NCBI GenBank assembly: GCA_945834405.1
Contig: CAMAHD010000013.1
Span: 1-34,072 of the forward strand
Reading direction: 5' to 3'
From: an uncultured Prevotella sp.
Lineage (GTDB): Bacteria; Bacteroidota; Bacteroidia; Bacteroidales; Bacteroidaceae
DNA: 34,072 nucleotides
Part shown: positions 19,571 through 27,653 of the stretch, one piece after another
How the letters are laid out: the number at the start of each line of letters is the position of its first letter
Numbering within the stretch: the first letter of the stretch is position 1
Position numbers and translations under genes: made by a program
The notes under the pieces: generated by a model
Databases searched by the model: none
Told to the model about the DNA's origin: nothing
The model's input: only the letters and a program-made list of their open reading frames with translations

Positions 19571-21361
19571 ATGGAACTGACAAACGAACAGAAACAGCAT
19601 CTTGCAGAGGTGGAACTGTGCATTGACCGGTATTTCGATGCACAGGTCAAGCCTATGATGGTCGGTACTCAGAGGGAGCTGACCCGTCATCAGATACATG
19701 AGAGAGCTGAATACGATATGTCCTTTGCTGGTGTCGTACAGTCGATCAGTCCTTATGGTGCAATGGCCAAGGATGTGTATCTGAAGAATGCAGGGGAGTG
19801 GAACGGCAAGACCACGGAGGACTATTTCACGATGTGTCGTGACAATATCCAGAAAAGCGAGGTCATGCAAAGAGACCTGAGTATGCTGGCGGATGTATGG
19901 CGTACACGTATGGTACAGGTCATAGGACGTGAAGCCTATGACACCCATTCTCAGAAACTTGGCTCTGACCTTGCCACAGCCTATGTTGCCTATCGCGTGG
20001 AAGGCAGGATGATCGGTCATATGGTTGACCAGCGTGTTCCGAAGGACAGCGTCGAGTACGTGCTGAAGAAAGGAATGGACAGTTCCCTGATCGGATTCCT
20101 CTCTACTGTCAGTCAGAAGACGGAACTGGATGAGATGCTTGACACGAAGGCAGAGAAAGCCTATAACCCGAGTCTCGCAGAGAACTTGACTGGACGTGCC
20201 CTTGGTCTGGGTGTGGACATCATGTCAACGGGCGGTGCCGGCAGCTGGGCGAAGTTGGGCTGGACGGCAGGAGCCGAAGCGGTAGTTCAGGGTGGAGAAT
20301 GGATCTATGGCAAGTATCTGGAAGACTCGCAGCCCCGTAGTGTCGAGGACATTGTCAGTAAGAATGTCCTTGGAACGAAGGGTAATGTGATGGCAGAGAT
20401 TCAGCAGGAGTCTCGTACACTCAACCATGACGGTAATAACCTTGCCTTAGCCATGAACGAACAGATGGGCGGTCGCATGTTGCTGATGACCGATGAGATG
20501 CGAGAGCGTATCGACATCTTCGGCACTCTTGGCAAAGATCCCTGGGCCATGACTCGGATTGAACCAGATGATGGTCAGAAACCTTATGAGGGCGTCCGTG
20601 CTCCGATGCTCCCTGAAGAACAGCAGGTCGAAGAGCATAAACATTACGAAACACAATCCCTTAATTCTCATACCATGGGAGAGACTCAGAAGGAACAGGA
20701 GCCTGACCTTAGTCAGGTACAGCCTATCGAGACGGAACAGGCACGTCAACATACACCACCTGCACAGTCCACGGACGGTTGGGGCAGTATGCTGACCACA
20801 CTCGGTCTCAATGATATGGGAAGTGTCGGCCGTAACCTCGGCTATGTGGTTGCTATGCTGCCTGACCTGATGGTCGGTCTGTTCACTGGCAAGAGTAACG
20901 GACTGAAGCTCATGAAGGATAACATGCTTCCTCTGGCTTCCATCCTGATGGGTCTCTTTGTCCGTAATCCTTTGCTGAAGATGACGCTTGTCGGCTTGGG
21001 AGGCATGAATCTTCTCAACAAGGCTGGTCATGAGGCTATTGAGCGTAAGAATGTGGCTGATGGGGTGTCAGTACCGAGGGAGGTTGCCGCACCACAGTAT
21101 CGCAGATATGAGGATCAGCCGCTCAACAGCAGGATGCGTGGCCCAGAGATCAGGGAAGGCGCACTCTTCGCCACGGTGGATGGCGTGCCTTGTACGATAC
21201 GTCTGCCTGAGAAGGTGCTGGCAGCCTACGAAGCAGGATCCCTTCCACTCAATACGCTTGCCAATGCGGTATTGGCTAAGAGCGATGCGATGAATCAGGT
21301 GGCTCGTGAGAACTATGACGCAACACAGGAGGAGGCAGCACAGCGCAACCTCCACGTATAA
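19571..21361 (+). CDS. 596-aa membrane-associated protein of the transfer-like block
   Basis: Start ATG at 19571 is preferred to an upstream GTG at 19538, which overlaps the previous gene. Residues 1-360 are helical and soluble-looking with a Gly/Ala patch (210-240). A Gln/Glu/Pro-rich linker (355-405) leads to two or three hydrophobic segments (about 421-440 and 451-482). The C-terminal 529-575 carries a copy of the shared module (LFATVDGVPCTIRLPEKVLA). Family unknown. The linker DNA contains CCTTAAT 9 nt before an in-frame ATG (20675, M369), which looks like a gene leader; the ORF may be a fusion of two genes or have an internal start yielding a 228-aa membrane protein. Confidence 0.72.
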   Translation: MELTNEQKQHLAEVELCIDRYFDAQVKPMMVGTQRELTRHQIHERAEYDMSFAGVVQSISPYGAMAKDVYLKNAGEWNGKTTEDYFTMCRDNIQKSEVMQRDLSMLADVWRTRMVQVIGREAYDTHSQKLGSDLATAYVAYRVEGRMIGHMVDQRVPKDSVEYVLKKGMDSSLIGFLSTVSQKTELDEMLDTKAEKAYNPSLAENLTGRALGLGVDIMSTGGAGSWAKLGWTAGAEAVVQGGEWIYGKYLEDSQPRSVEDIVSKNVLGTKGNVMAEIQQESRTLNHDGNNLALAMNEQMGGRMLLMTDEMRERIDIFGTLGKDPWAMTRIEPDDGQKPYEGVRAPMLPEEQQVEEHKHYETQSLNSHTMGETQKEQEPDLSQVQPIETEQARQHTPPAQSTDGWGSMLTTLGLNDMGSVGRNLGYVVAMLPDLMVGLFTGKSNGLKLMKDNMLPLASILMGLFVRNPLLKMTLVGLGGMNLLNKAGHEAIERKNVADGVSVPREVAAPQYRRYEDQPLNSRMRGPEIREGALFATVDGVPCTIRLPEKVLAAYEAGSLPLNTLANAVLAKSDAMNQVARENYDATQEEAAQRNLHV

Positions 21362-21374
21362 ATAAACTAATACC

Positions 21375-24300
21375 ATGGAACAGCAAAAACAGGAAAGCAT
21401 GAGCAACAGGTTATTCAAGACCCTGCTCATGGCGATAGAGGCAAACCTTGGACCGGTTCTGGATGACCTCGATGCCACTAAGGTATCTTATGATGCCGAG
21501 CATAAGGTGTTCTTACTGCCAATCGAGGATAAGGCTTACTCAGATGACAAAGCCTGGACTCAGGCAGTGCTGGAAGCCGTCTCACAGTCTGTCGGCAATG
21601 CTAAGGTCAACAATATTAAGATCAGCAAGGCGGCAGAGCTTCAGCTGAACAGAATCGTGGCTGATGAACAGATGCCTAAGTTCGGTTTCGAGAAGGAGAA
21701 TCATGACATCGTCTTGCAGAAGACCAAGCCTGAGCTTGTGGAGAAGCTGAAGCCTGAGATAGAGCACAGAATGAATGCGGTAGGCAAAGTCGTTGACTAT
21801 GCTGTTGCTCTGGCCAATAATCCGGAACAAAAGATACCTTGGAATGATCAGCCCCAGGATGAGCATCTGGCGATCGATGCCGAGGATGAGCGGGACAGGG
21901 GTGTGCTGATCGATCTTCTGGAACGTGCGAAGGGTAATGGAGGCTTCTGGACGAACCCCACGGGTGGCGTGCCTGCCCGAGAGGAAAAGGGTGAGGAGCC
22001 CTGGCACAGACTCCTCCAGCATGTCTCTGAGGAAGGTCATACCTTTGGTAAGGATCCGCAGGACTGGAAGGCTAAAGTTAAGGATGCTTTAGGAAGAGCC
22101 AATGAGAACAAGGGGTATTATCAGACGATGGGAGTTACCGTCTTCGATAATATCAATAAGAATCTTTGTCCGATCCGTACCGTCGATGAGGACATGGGCG
22201 CAGACTTCAACGCCAAGGAGAATGTCATCGAACTGCCAGCCAAGGAGGACTATGAAGAAGACTACGAGTATCTGCATGATATGCTAATGGCAGCAGTCCT
22301 TGCCACAGGCCATCCTGATCGTAACGGACGTGATGGCGTAATCCATCTGGACGGCAGCTATCCTTCCAGTAAGGAACTCGACCAGGAGCAGTTTCTCGAT
22401 GAGCTCGTCACGGGTACTATGATGGCAGAGTGGCGTTTGCCGGCCATCTTCGCCCCCGACTCGGTAGAAAGGCTTTCTCTCTGGCAGCAGATGCTCAGAG
22501 ATGACCCTCAGTTCCTCGTTAACCTCAGGGAAGACTACAATGTCGCTGTACAGGCAGTGAGAGAATATGCATACAAGAGTAGCAAGGGTCAGAAAACTTC
22601 ACAGAAGACCACAGTATCCATAAAGCAACCTAACCGTATCATGAAACCAAAGACACAGACGGAGCAGAAAGCCAGCGAGCGTCAGGTATCGATGCTCATC
22701 AATGCGTTTTCCAATGTCCGTAATGACCAGCGCGTATGGATGAATGAGTCCAAGCGTTCATATCCTTCGTTCTATCCGAAGGGTCCTGGCATCAGTGCCT
22801 TCAATGCGGTGATGCTGACCCTACATGCGGATCAGCAGAATCTGAAGTCGAATCTCTATACCACCTACACCGATGCCAAGAAACGTGGAGAGAACGTACA
22901 GGAGAAGCAGAAAGGAGTACCTTTCAACTGGTATAACTGGAGCAAGTATGAGAACCGCAACAATCCTGACGAGACGATCACCCGAGAGCAGTATATGAAA
23001 CTCTCTGCCGAGGAGAAGCAGCAGTACAAAGGTGTGCATAGCCGTGAGATACGTACCCTCTTCAATATAGACCAGACGATGACTCCGATGGTCGATGCCA
23101 AGAGCTATGCTGATGCTATGGGCAAGCGTGAGGAGTCTCTATCTACAGAAGTTGAGCGTCTCGTTTCAGCTTTGTCAGATAATCTCGTTCCTGTCTATCC
23201 TGGTTCTGGTGTCGCTTCGGCTCAGTATGATGCCCGTGAGGATGTCATCCGTATGCCTGATCGTAACACCTATGCCAATGAGGAGAACTATCTACACGAC
23301 TTTCTGGTGGAGGTCATGCGTGCTACCGGTCATGGCGAACGTCTGGCCAGAGAGGGTGCCCTGAAGAATGCTGATCCCGATGCCTCTGTCCGCGAGGAGA
23401 TGATTGTCGAGATCGCAGCTGGTGTCAAGATGCTAGAACTCGGACAGTCAGCCCAGCTCTCACAGAAGGCTATCGGCATGGTTCCAGAGTGGAGCCGTCA
23501 GCTGAAGGAGGATCCTCAGGTGCTCGATGCACTGGAGGAGGATGTGAACAAGGCACTTGATGTTGTCCGTAAGGCTGAACGTGGTGAGAAGGTGGAGTAC
23601 ACCGCCGATGCCAACCGTCGTAAGACCGAACAGATGCAGGAGAAGCAGAAGCCTCAGGTCTCATCGAAGGAGAGCCTTATCCTCGCAGACATCATCGCAC
23701 GTCACGGTATGCAGATACATCGCAGTAACTTCGATACTTCAGAGGAACGAGAGGCGTTTTTGGAAAAGTTCGATATGAAGTACTACTATGACCATATCGT
23801 TGATGCCCTCTCCAAAAACCTCTCTGATCCTGAGGTTGCAGATGTAGCATACGCTCAGGCCTATCAGCACGCTGCCAATGTCGAACAGCTGGCCCGTGAG
23901 TACCGTCCTTCGGAATGGGTACAGGCTGGTCGTCACGAGATCGAGGAGTCCATGCGTGAGATGATGTCTGGTAATGACAAGTCCTTTGTCATCGTTATGG
24001 ACAAGGAGCATAGCCGTGCCGATGTCGTACTGCGTGAAGGCGCTTTCTCTGGCGGTAAGGTCGTTCTGCCAGACAGCCGTGAGTTGTTCTTCCATCTGAA
24101 TCCGGATGAAGCCATGACACAGGCAGAACGTAAGGAGCAGGGAGCCAAGGTGCAGTACTCCGATGATCAGGGTATGGCCAAGAACCGTATCGAACATGCC
24201 CTTGTGGCACATCCAGACTTCAAGCCGGACTATGTCCGTTTCTTCAATCAGACGGGTGTTGTTGGCTACCATCCTGATGACCGTTACTTCGAGGGTAAGG

Positions 24301-25241
24301 AGCTCTATGTCGCGTCTCTTAACAAGTGGAGTCTGGACAATGTTCGTCGTATGGACGTCACCGAGGCTGTTGCCCATGCCCGTGAACCGCAGTTCGAGGC
24401 TTCCACCATGTTGAAGGATGACGCTGGCAAGTGGCTGTTCTTTGTCCGTCCTAAGGGAGAGGAGGCTTTTGCTATCCATCCTGAGCGTGAAGACCTGAAC
24501 CGTTTCTTCAATGCCGCTCATGGCAGTGATCCGGCCAATGTAGCCCGTATCCGTGAGGAGCTATGCAGCAAGTACTATGCGCTGGCACAGAACAAGCCTG
24601 AGTTGAAGGTCAATATCTTTGGAGAGCGTGCCTCTGAGGAGGATGCTGCCCGACTCCAGAGTGTCAATGTCTTCAAGACTAAAGACGGCAAGTATATGAT
24701 GAGTGCCAAGGTGACGGATGCCTCAGTCTCTACCACTGCCAGGGAGATCACCCTTACGCAGTGGCAGCGTATGTGGCTCAGCCCAGACCGCAACCAGTAC
24801 AAGCGTGATCTTGCCACCAAGATCTTCTCAGACATCCTTCATCCGGAACGTAAGGAGGAGAAGGTTCAGAATGAGGTCAAGGAGGAGAAACCAGCTTTTA
24901 AGCCGGTGATGTCGCTCAGTACACAGGCCAAGATGCTGAAGGAGAAGCATCCTGAGGCGCTTATCCTCATGAGATCAGGTGACTTCTATCTGGCTTTCCA
25001 TGAAGATGCGCGTACTTTAGCGGATAAGCTCGGTCTTACGCTGACCCGGACCAAGGATGTCGAAGGCAAGCGTATCGAGGAGGCTGCTTTCCCACATCAT
25101 GAGCTGGACACCTATCTCCCTCGTCTGATCCGTCTGGGAGAGCGTGTTGCCATCTGTGAGGCTGAAGACCGGAAGGTCGATGTGAAGGATCAGGTCGAAG
25201 AGTCCAACGAGGAGAATGAGTCACGAGGCTTCCACCGTTAA
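21375..25241 (+). CDS. 1288-aa multidomain protein with degenerate ArdC-like parts and a MutS-I-like end
   Basis: Visible parts: an N-terminal region (1-240). A metallopeptidase-like block near 245-410 (YLHDMLMAAVLATGH) lacks HExxH. An ArdC N-domain-like part near 455-580 has SYPSFYPKGPGISAFNAVML. A second block at 585-760 has YLHDFLVEVMRATGH, again lacking HExxH. Two shared-module copies lie at 1016-1065 and 1103-1155. The end at about 1185-1265 strongly recalls MutS domain I (MLKEKHPEALILMRSGDFY, later AFPHHELDTYLPRLI). The C-terminus ends SRGFHR. It looks like an antirestriction or DNA-processing paralogue of the ArdC protein at 27654 whose protease centre has been lost. A leader-like sequence before in-frame ATG 22641 (M423) hints at a past fusion. 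Confidence 0.75.
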   Translation: MEQQKQESMSNRLFKTLLMAIEANLGPVLDDLDATKVSYDAEHKVFLLPIEDKAYSDDKAWTQAVLEAVSQSVGNAKVNNIKISKAAELQLNRIVADEQMPKFGFEKENHDIVLQKTKPELVEKLKPEIEHRMNAVGKVVDYAVALANNPEQKIPWNDQPQDEHLAIDAEDERDRGVLIDLLERAKGNGGFWTNPTGGVPAREEKGEEPWHRLLQHVSEEGHTFGKDPQDWKAKVKDALGRANENKGYYQTMGVTVFDNINKNLCPIRTVDEDMGADFNAKENVIELPAKEDYEEDYEYLHDMLMAAVLATGHPDRNGRDGVIHLDGSYPSSKELDQEQFLDELVTGTMMAEWRLPAIFAPDSVERLSLWQQMLRDDPQFLVNLREDYNVAVQAVREYAYKSSKGQKTSQKTTVSIKQPNRIMKPKTQTEQKASERQVSMLINAFSNVRNDQRVWMNESKRSYPSFYPKGPGISAFNAVMLTLHADQQNLKSNLYTTYTDAKKRGENVQEKQKGVPFNWYNWSKYENRNNPDETITREQYMKLSAEEKQQYKGVHSREIRTLFNIDQTMTPMVDAKSYADAMGKREESLSTEVERLVSALSDNLVPVYPGSGVASAQYDAREDVIRMPDRNTYANEENYLHDFLVEVMRATGHGERLAREGALKNADPDASVREEMIVEIAAGVKMLELGQSAQLSQKAIGMVPEWSRQLKEDPQVLDALEEDVNKALDVVRKAERGEKVEYTADANRRKTEQMQEKQKPQVSSKESLILADIIARHGMQIHRSNFDTSEEREAFLEKFDMKYYYDHIVDALSKNLSDPEVADVAYAQAYQHAANVEQLAREYRPSEWVQAGRHEIEESMREMMSGNDKSFVIVMDKEHSRADVVLREGAFSGGKVVLPDSRELFFHLNPDEAMTQAERKEQGAKVQYSDDQGMAKNRIEHALVAHPDFKPDYVRFFNQTGVVGYHPDDRYFEGKELYVASLNKWSLDNVRRMDVTEAVAHAREPQFEASTMLKDDAGKWLFFVRPKGEEAFAIHPEREDLNRFFNAAHGSDPANVARIREELCSKYYALAQNKPELKVNIFGERASEEDAARLQSVNVFKTKDGKYMMSAKVTDASVSTTAREITLTQWQRMWLSPDRNQYKRDLATKIFSDILHPERKEEKVQNEVKEEKPAFKPVMSLSTQAKMLKEKHPEALILMRSGDFYLAFHEDARTLADKLGLTLTRTKDVEGKRIEEAAFPHHELDTYLPRLIRLGERVAICEAEDRKVDVKDQVEESNEENESRGFHR

Positions 25242-25251
25242 ACCGTAAACT

Positions 25252-26808
25252 ATGGGAAAGAACCAACAGTATGCCATGGAACACTCAGAGGAGGCCATGG
25301 CTCAGATGCGCAAGTATGGTATTCCTGCGTCAGTCATTCTGGCGCAGGGTATCATCGAGAGCAGCAACGGCCAGAGTGAGCTCTCTCGTCTGGGAAATAA
25401 CCATTTCGGGGTAAAGGCTACTCCCAAGTGGTTGGCAGAGGGTGGCCAGTATCTGGTCTATACCGATGACAAACCTAACGAGAAGTTCTGTTCCTATGCC
25501 TCTGTCACTGAATCATACGAGCATCACTCTCAGTTCCTGAAGGAGAATAGCCGTTACGCCTCGCTCTTCAAACTCTCACCTGATGACTATGCAGGATGGT
25601 GTGACGGACTACAGGCGGCAGGGTATGCCTCTGGCAAGAACTATGCTGCTAACCTGAAGAGTATCATCGATGCCAACGGTCTTGACCGCTATGACCAGGA
25701 GGTGATGAAGACGGGAGGTGTCGAGCATCAGCGATCTGCTGTTGCCGCTCCTGTCTCTCACTATGCCTTTCCTCTGGAGAGCAAGGAGTTTATGCTTGTC
25801 ACTTCTCCTTTCGGTATGCGTACCGATCCTATGGATCCTTCCAAGCAGCAGATGCACAAGGGTGTGGACATACGCTGTGATCACCAGCCACTTCTCGCTA
25901 CTGAGGATAATGGTAAGGTCGTAGCCGTCAATGCCAATGCCAAGACAGGTGGCGGCAAGAGTGTTACCATGGAATATGACCACGGCAAGGATGGTAAGGT
26001 ACAGGTCACCTACATGCACATGGACAGCATTGATGTCAAGGTGGGTGATGTAGTGAAGGCAGGGGAGAAGGTCGGTATATCTGGTAATACCGGCACTCGT
26101 ACTACAGGCCCGCATCTTCACATGGGAGTGAAGACCCTTGGAGCCGATGGTACTTTGCGTGAAATTGATCCTGCTTCATACCTTGCTGATATTGCTGTCA
26201 AAGGTAATATCAGTCAGCAGGTACTTTATAATGGAGAGAACCTTCTGGCCAAGTATCAGCCAGCGGTGGAACCTGTTAAGCAGGATCAGACCGAGACTGA
26301 GCCAGTGGATCAGAACCTCTCGCCAGAAGACTGGATGAAAAAGTTGTTGTCATCGGAAGATGCAGGTATCGGTATGGGTGGTGATGGACTGATGCAGATG
26401 ATCATCGGTCTCTTCAGTTCGCTTATGGCTCTTGCCTTGCAGATCGACAACCGTGAAAGTTCCCGTGAGGAACAGATGTCGGAGGCAACGGAAGCTGCCC
26501 TTGACCGTCGTATTGACCTGACGTCGATGCTGAAGGGCGTGGATCACTGTGAACTTTTACTTAACGATGGCGGCAAGCCTCAGTTGCATGTAGTGGCAGG
26601 AGAAACTGAAGCTTCACGAGAACTGAGTCCTGCGGAGATTAGAAACCTTACCAGTGCTTTGCAGAACACGGCACTGAGTGATGAGGAGAAGCGTCAGCGA
26701 GTGTCCTCTATTGTCAGTCAGATGGTCATGCAGCAGCGTATGTCGCATAACTTCGACCAGCAGCTGGATGCAGATCGTTCAATGTCTGAAACCATGCAGA
26801 TACGATGA
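25252..26808 (+). CDS. Two-domain cell-wall hydrolase: glucosaminidase plus M23 peptidase
   Basis: A 518-aa protein. Residues 1-155 form a FlgJ/GH73-like glucosaminidase with catalytic E36 (AQGIIESSNGQSEL) and NNHFGVKA. Residues 175-320 form an intact M23 domain: H202-x3-D206 (HKGVD) and H288-L-H290 (PHLHMGV). A hydrophobic helix follows near 380-400 (MQMIIGLFSSLMALALQI), then a cytosolic-looking tail carrying the shared module (441-495). No N-terminal signal peptide is present, which is unusual for an enzyme that must reach peptidoglycan. Inferred role: opening the wall for a transfer channel. It overlaps the next small gene (ATGA). Confidence 0.88.
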   Translation: MGKNQQYAMEHSEEAMAQMRKYGIPASVILAQGIIESSNGQSELSRLGNNHFGVKATPKWLAEGGQYLVYTDDKPNEKFCSYASVTESYEHHSQFLKENSRYASLFKLSPDDYAGWCDGLQAAGYASGKNYAANLKSIIDANGLDRYDQEVMKTGGVEHQRSAVAAPVSHYAFPLESKEFMLVTSPFGMRTDPMDPSKQQMHKGVDIRCDHQPLLATEDNGKVVAVNANAKTGGGKSVTMEYDHGKDGKVQVTYMHMDSIDVKVGDVVKAGEKVGISGNTGTRTTGPHLHMGVKTLGADGTLREIDPASYLADIAVKGNISQQVLYNGENLLAKYQPAVEPVKQDQTETEPVDQNLSPEDWMKKLLSSEDAGIGMGGDGLMQMIIGLFSSLMALALQIDNRESSREEQMSEATEAALDRRIDLTSMLKGVDHCELLLNDGGKPQLHVVAGETEASRELSPAEIRNLTSALQNTALSDEEKRQRVSSIVSQMVMQQRMSHNFDQQLDADRSMSETMQIR

Positions 26809-27026
26809 TATGGATCGGAATAGCCATCTACGTGATGGTAATGTTGCTCTGGAGTATCTATGAGATGAGACGCACCGTAGATATGCCAGATGAATTTGAA
26901 GAACAAACCCCTCAATTTGAGGAAGATAATACAAACCTTAAAAATCAAAACCATGATCAAAGCAGAAGTGAGTGTTGTGGGCACAGTGATGCAGGCCGTA
27001 CAACTGAAGCAGAGTCAGCAGGGTAG
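26805..27026 (+). CDS. Small single-pass membrane protein (tentative)
   Basis: A 73-codon frame coupled to the hydrolase gene by an ATGA overlap. The N-terminus is a clear membrane helix (MIWIGIAIYVMVMLLWSIYE) followed by an acidic region. The last ~25 codons overlap the next gene in another frame and look non-coding (SRSECCGHSDAGRTTEAE), so the functional part is probably the first ~50 residues. The hydrolase-plus-small-membrane-protein arrangement recalls endolysin/holin pairs, but the conjugative context makes a channel-associated role more likely. Family not recognised. Confidence 0.5.
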   Translation: MIWIGIAIYVMVMLLWSIYEMRRTVDMPDEFEEQTPQFEEDNTNLKNQNHDQSRSECCGHSDAGRTTEAESAG

Positions 27027-27573
27027 CCGCTTTTACAGCGTTACTATTGAAACAGAAGTAGCACAGAAGGAGGGCGGTGTCCGCAAAGTGCTCATCGGTG
27101 TGACTGCACCTATGGAGTCACCAGTCGGTGTGGAACGTCTTGTCAATGTGGGTCAGCGTGTGACTCTTTCTGGAACCTTGCATTTCCGTAAGGTTCAGGA
27201 AAACCTCTATATGAATATGAGTGCGAAGGCGGCTGCGCCGGTCGAAGAGACTATCCCGATGGGTATCTCTGGCACTCTGGAGATGCTCGGTAAGCTCGGA
27301 AGCAAGATGCCAGAAGTGCGTCAGGGCAAGAACAACAAGTCTTTCATGAACTTCTCTGCCTTCAGCGGTGAGGGTGAAGGCGAGGCCCGTACCTATATTT
27401 GGGTGCGTTTCGTCCGTTTTGCCAGCGAGGTGGAGACTTTTTTTGTGCCTAAGGCACTCTTGTTGATGAAGGGTACGCTCGAACTCCAGTACTTCAAGGA
27501 CAGTCTTTCTATCAGCTGCCGTGTATCTGAGGTCGCTCCATATCAGAAGACTGATAAGGACGCACCGTTCTAA
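26953..27573 (+). CDS. SSB-like protein with two OB folds
   Basis: A 206-aa protein. The start at 26953 (MIKAEVSVVGTVMQ) is preferred to an upstream ATG at 26890, because CCTTAAA lies 10 nt before it and the upstream residues are basic, unstructured and overlap another frame. The first half (VTLSGTLHFRKVQENLYMNM) and second half (ISGTLEMLGKLGSKM, then FMNFSAFSG and LLLMKGTLELQYF) each show the beta-strand pattern of an OB fold. Inferred role: binding single-stranded DNA during transfer or replication of the element. It is not a standard SSB, since it lacks the acidic C-terminal DIPF-type tip (it ends DKDAPF, loosely similar). Followed by a hairpin terminator. Confidence 0.65.
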   Translation: MIKAEVSVVGTVMQAVQLKQSQQGSRFYSVTIETEVAQKEGGVRKVLIGVTAPMESPVGVERLVNVGQRVTLSGTLHFRKVQENLYMNMSAKAAAPVEETIPMGISGTLEMLGKLGSKMPEVRQGKNNKSFMNFSAFSGEGEGEARTYIWVRFVRFASEVETFFVPKALLLMKGTLELQYFKDSLSISCRVSEVAPYQKTDKDAPF

Positions 27574-27584
27574 GTGTCGGTATT

Positions 27585-27608
27585 CCGGGGAGGCTTAGGC
27601 CTTCTCGG
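27585..27608 (+). terminator. Hairpin after the SSB-like gene
   Basis: CCGGGGAGGC (27585-27594) pairs fully with GCCTTCTCGG (27599-27608), including two G-T pairs, around a TTAG loop. A U-rich but interrupted tail follows (TGCTTTCTTG). It is probably a partial terminator separating the ArdC gene from the upstream block. Confidence 0.5.
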
Positions 27609-27618
27609 AGTGCTTTCT

Positions 27619-27638
27619 TGTAATTTTCTGTAATTACA
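27619..27638. promoter_or_regulatory. Repeat/palindrome upstream of the ArdC gene
   Basis: TGTAATT occurs twice (27619-27625 and 27629-27635), and the second copy forms a perfect 10-bp palindrome TGTAATTACA (27629-27638), 15 bp before the ATG. It could be an operator controlling antirestriction expression. No clear -7 box is seen next to it. Confidence 0.3.
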
Positions 27639-27653
27639 TAAAAATATAAAAAT

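Noticed and set aside
20447..21031. Minus-strand frame of ~195 codons opposite the 596-aa protein
   Set aside because: It has no promoter, its Leu/His/Cys-rich composition is typical of antisense frames, and it overlaps a better-supported gene completely.
25252..27026. Phage lysis cassette (endolysin plus holin)
   Set aside because: The enzyme pair fits superficially, but no capsid, terminase, portal or tail genes are seen; neighbours are ArdC, SSB-like, TraI-like and DUF4099-like genes, and the hydrolase has an extra membrane helix and module.
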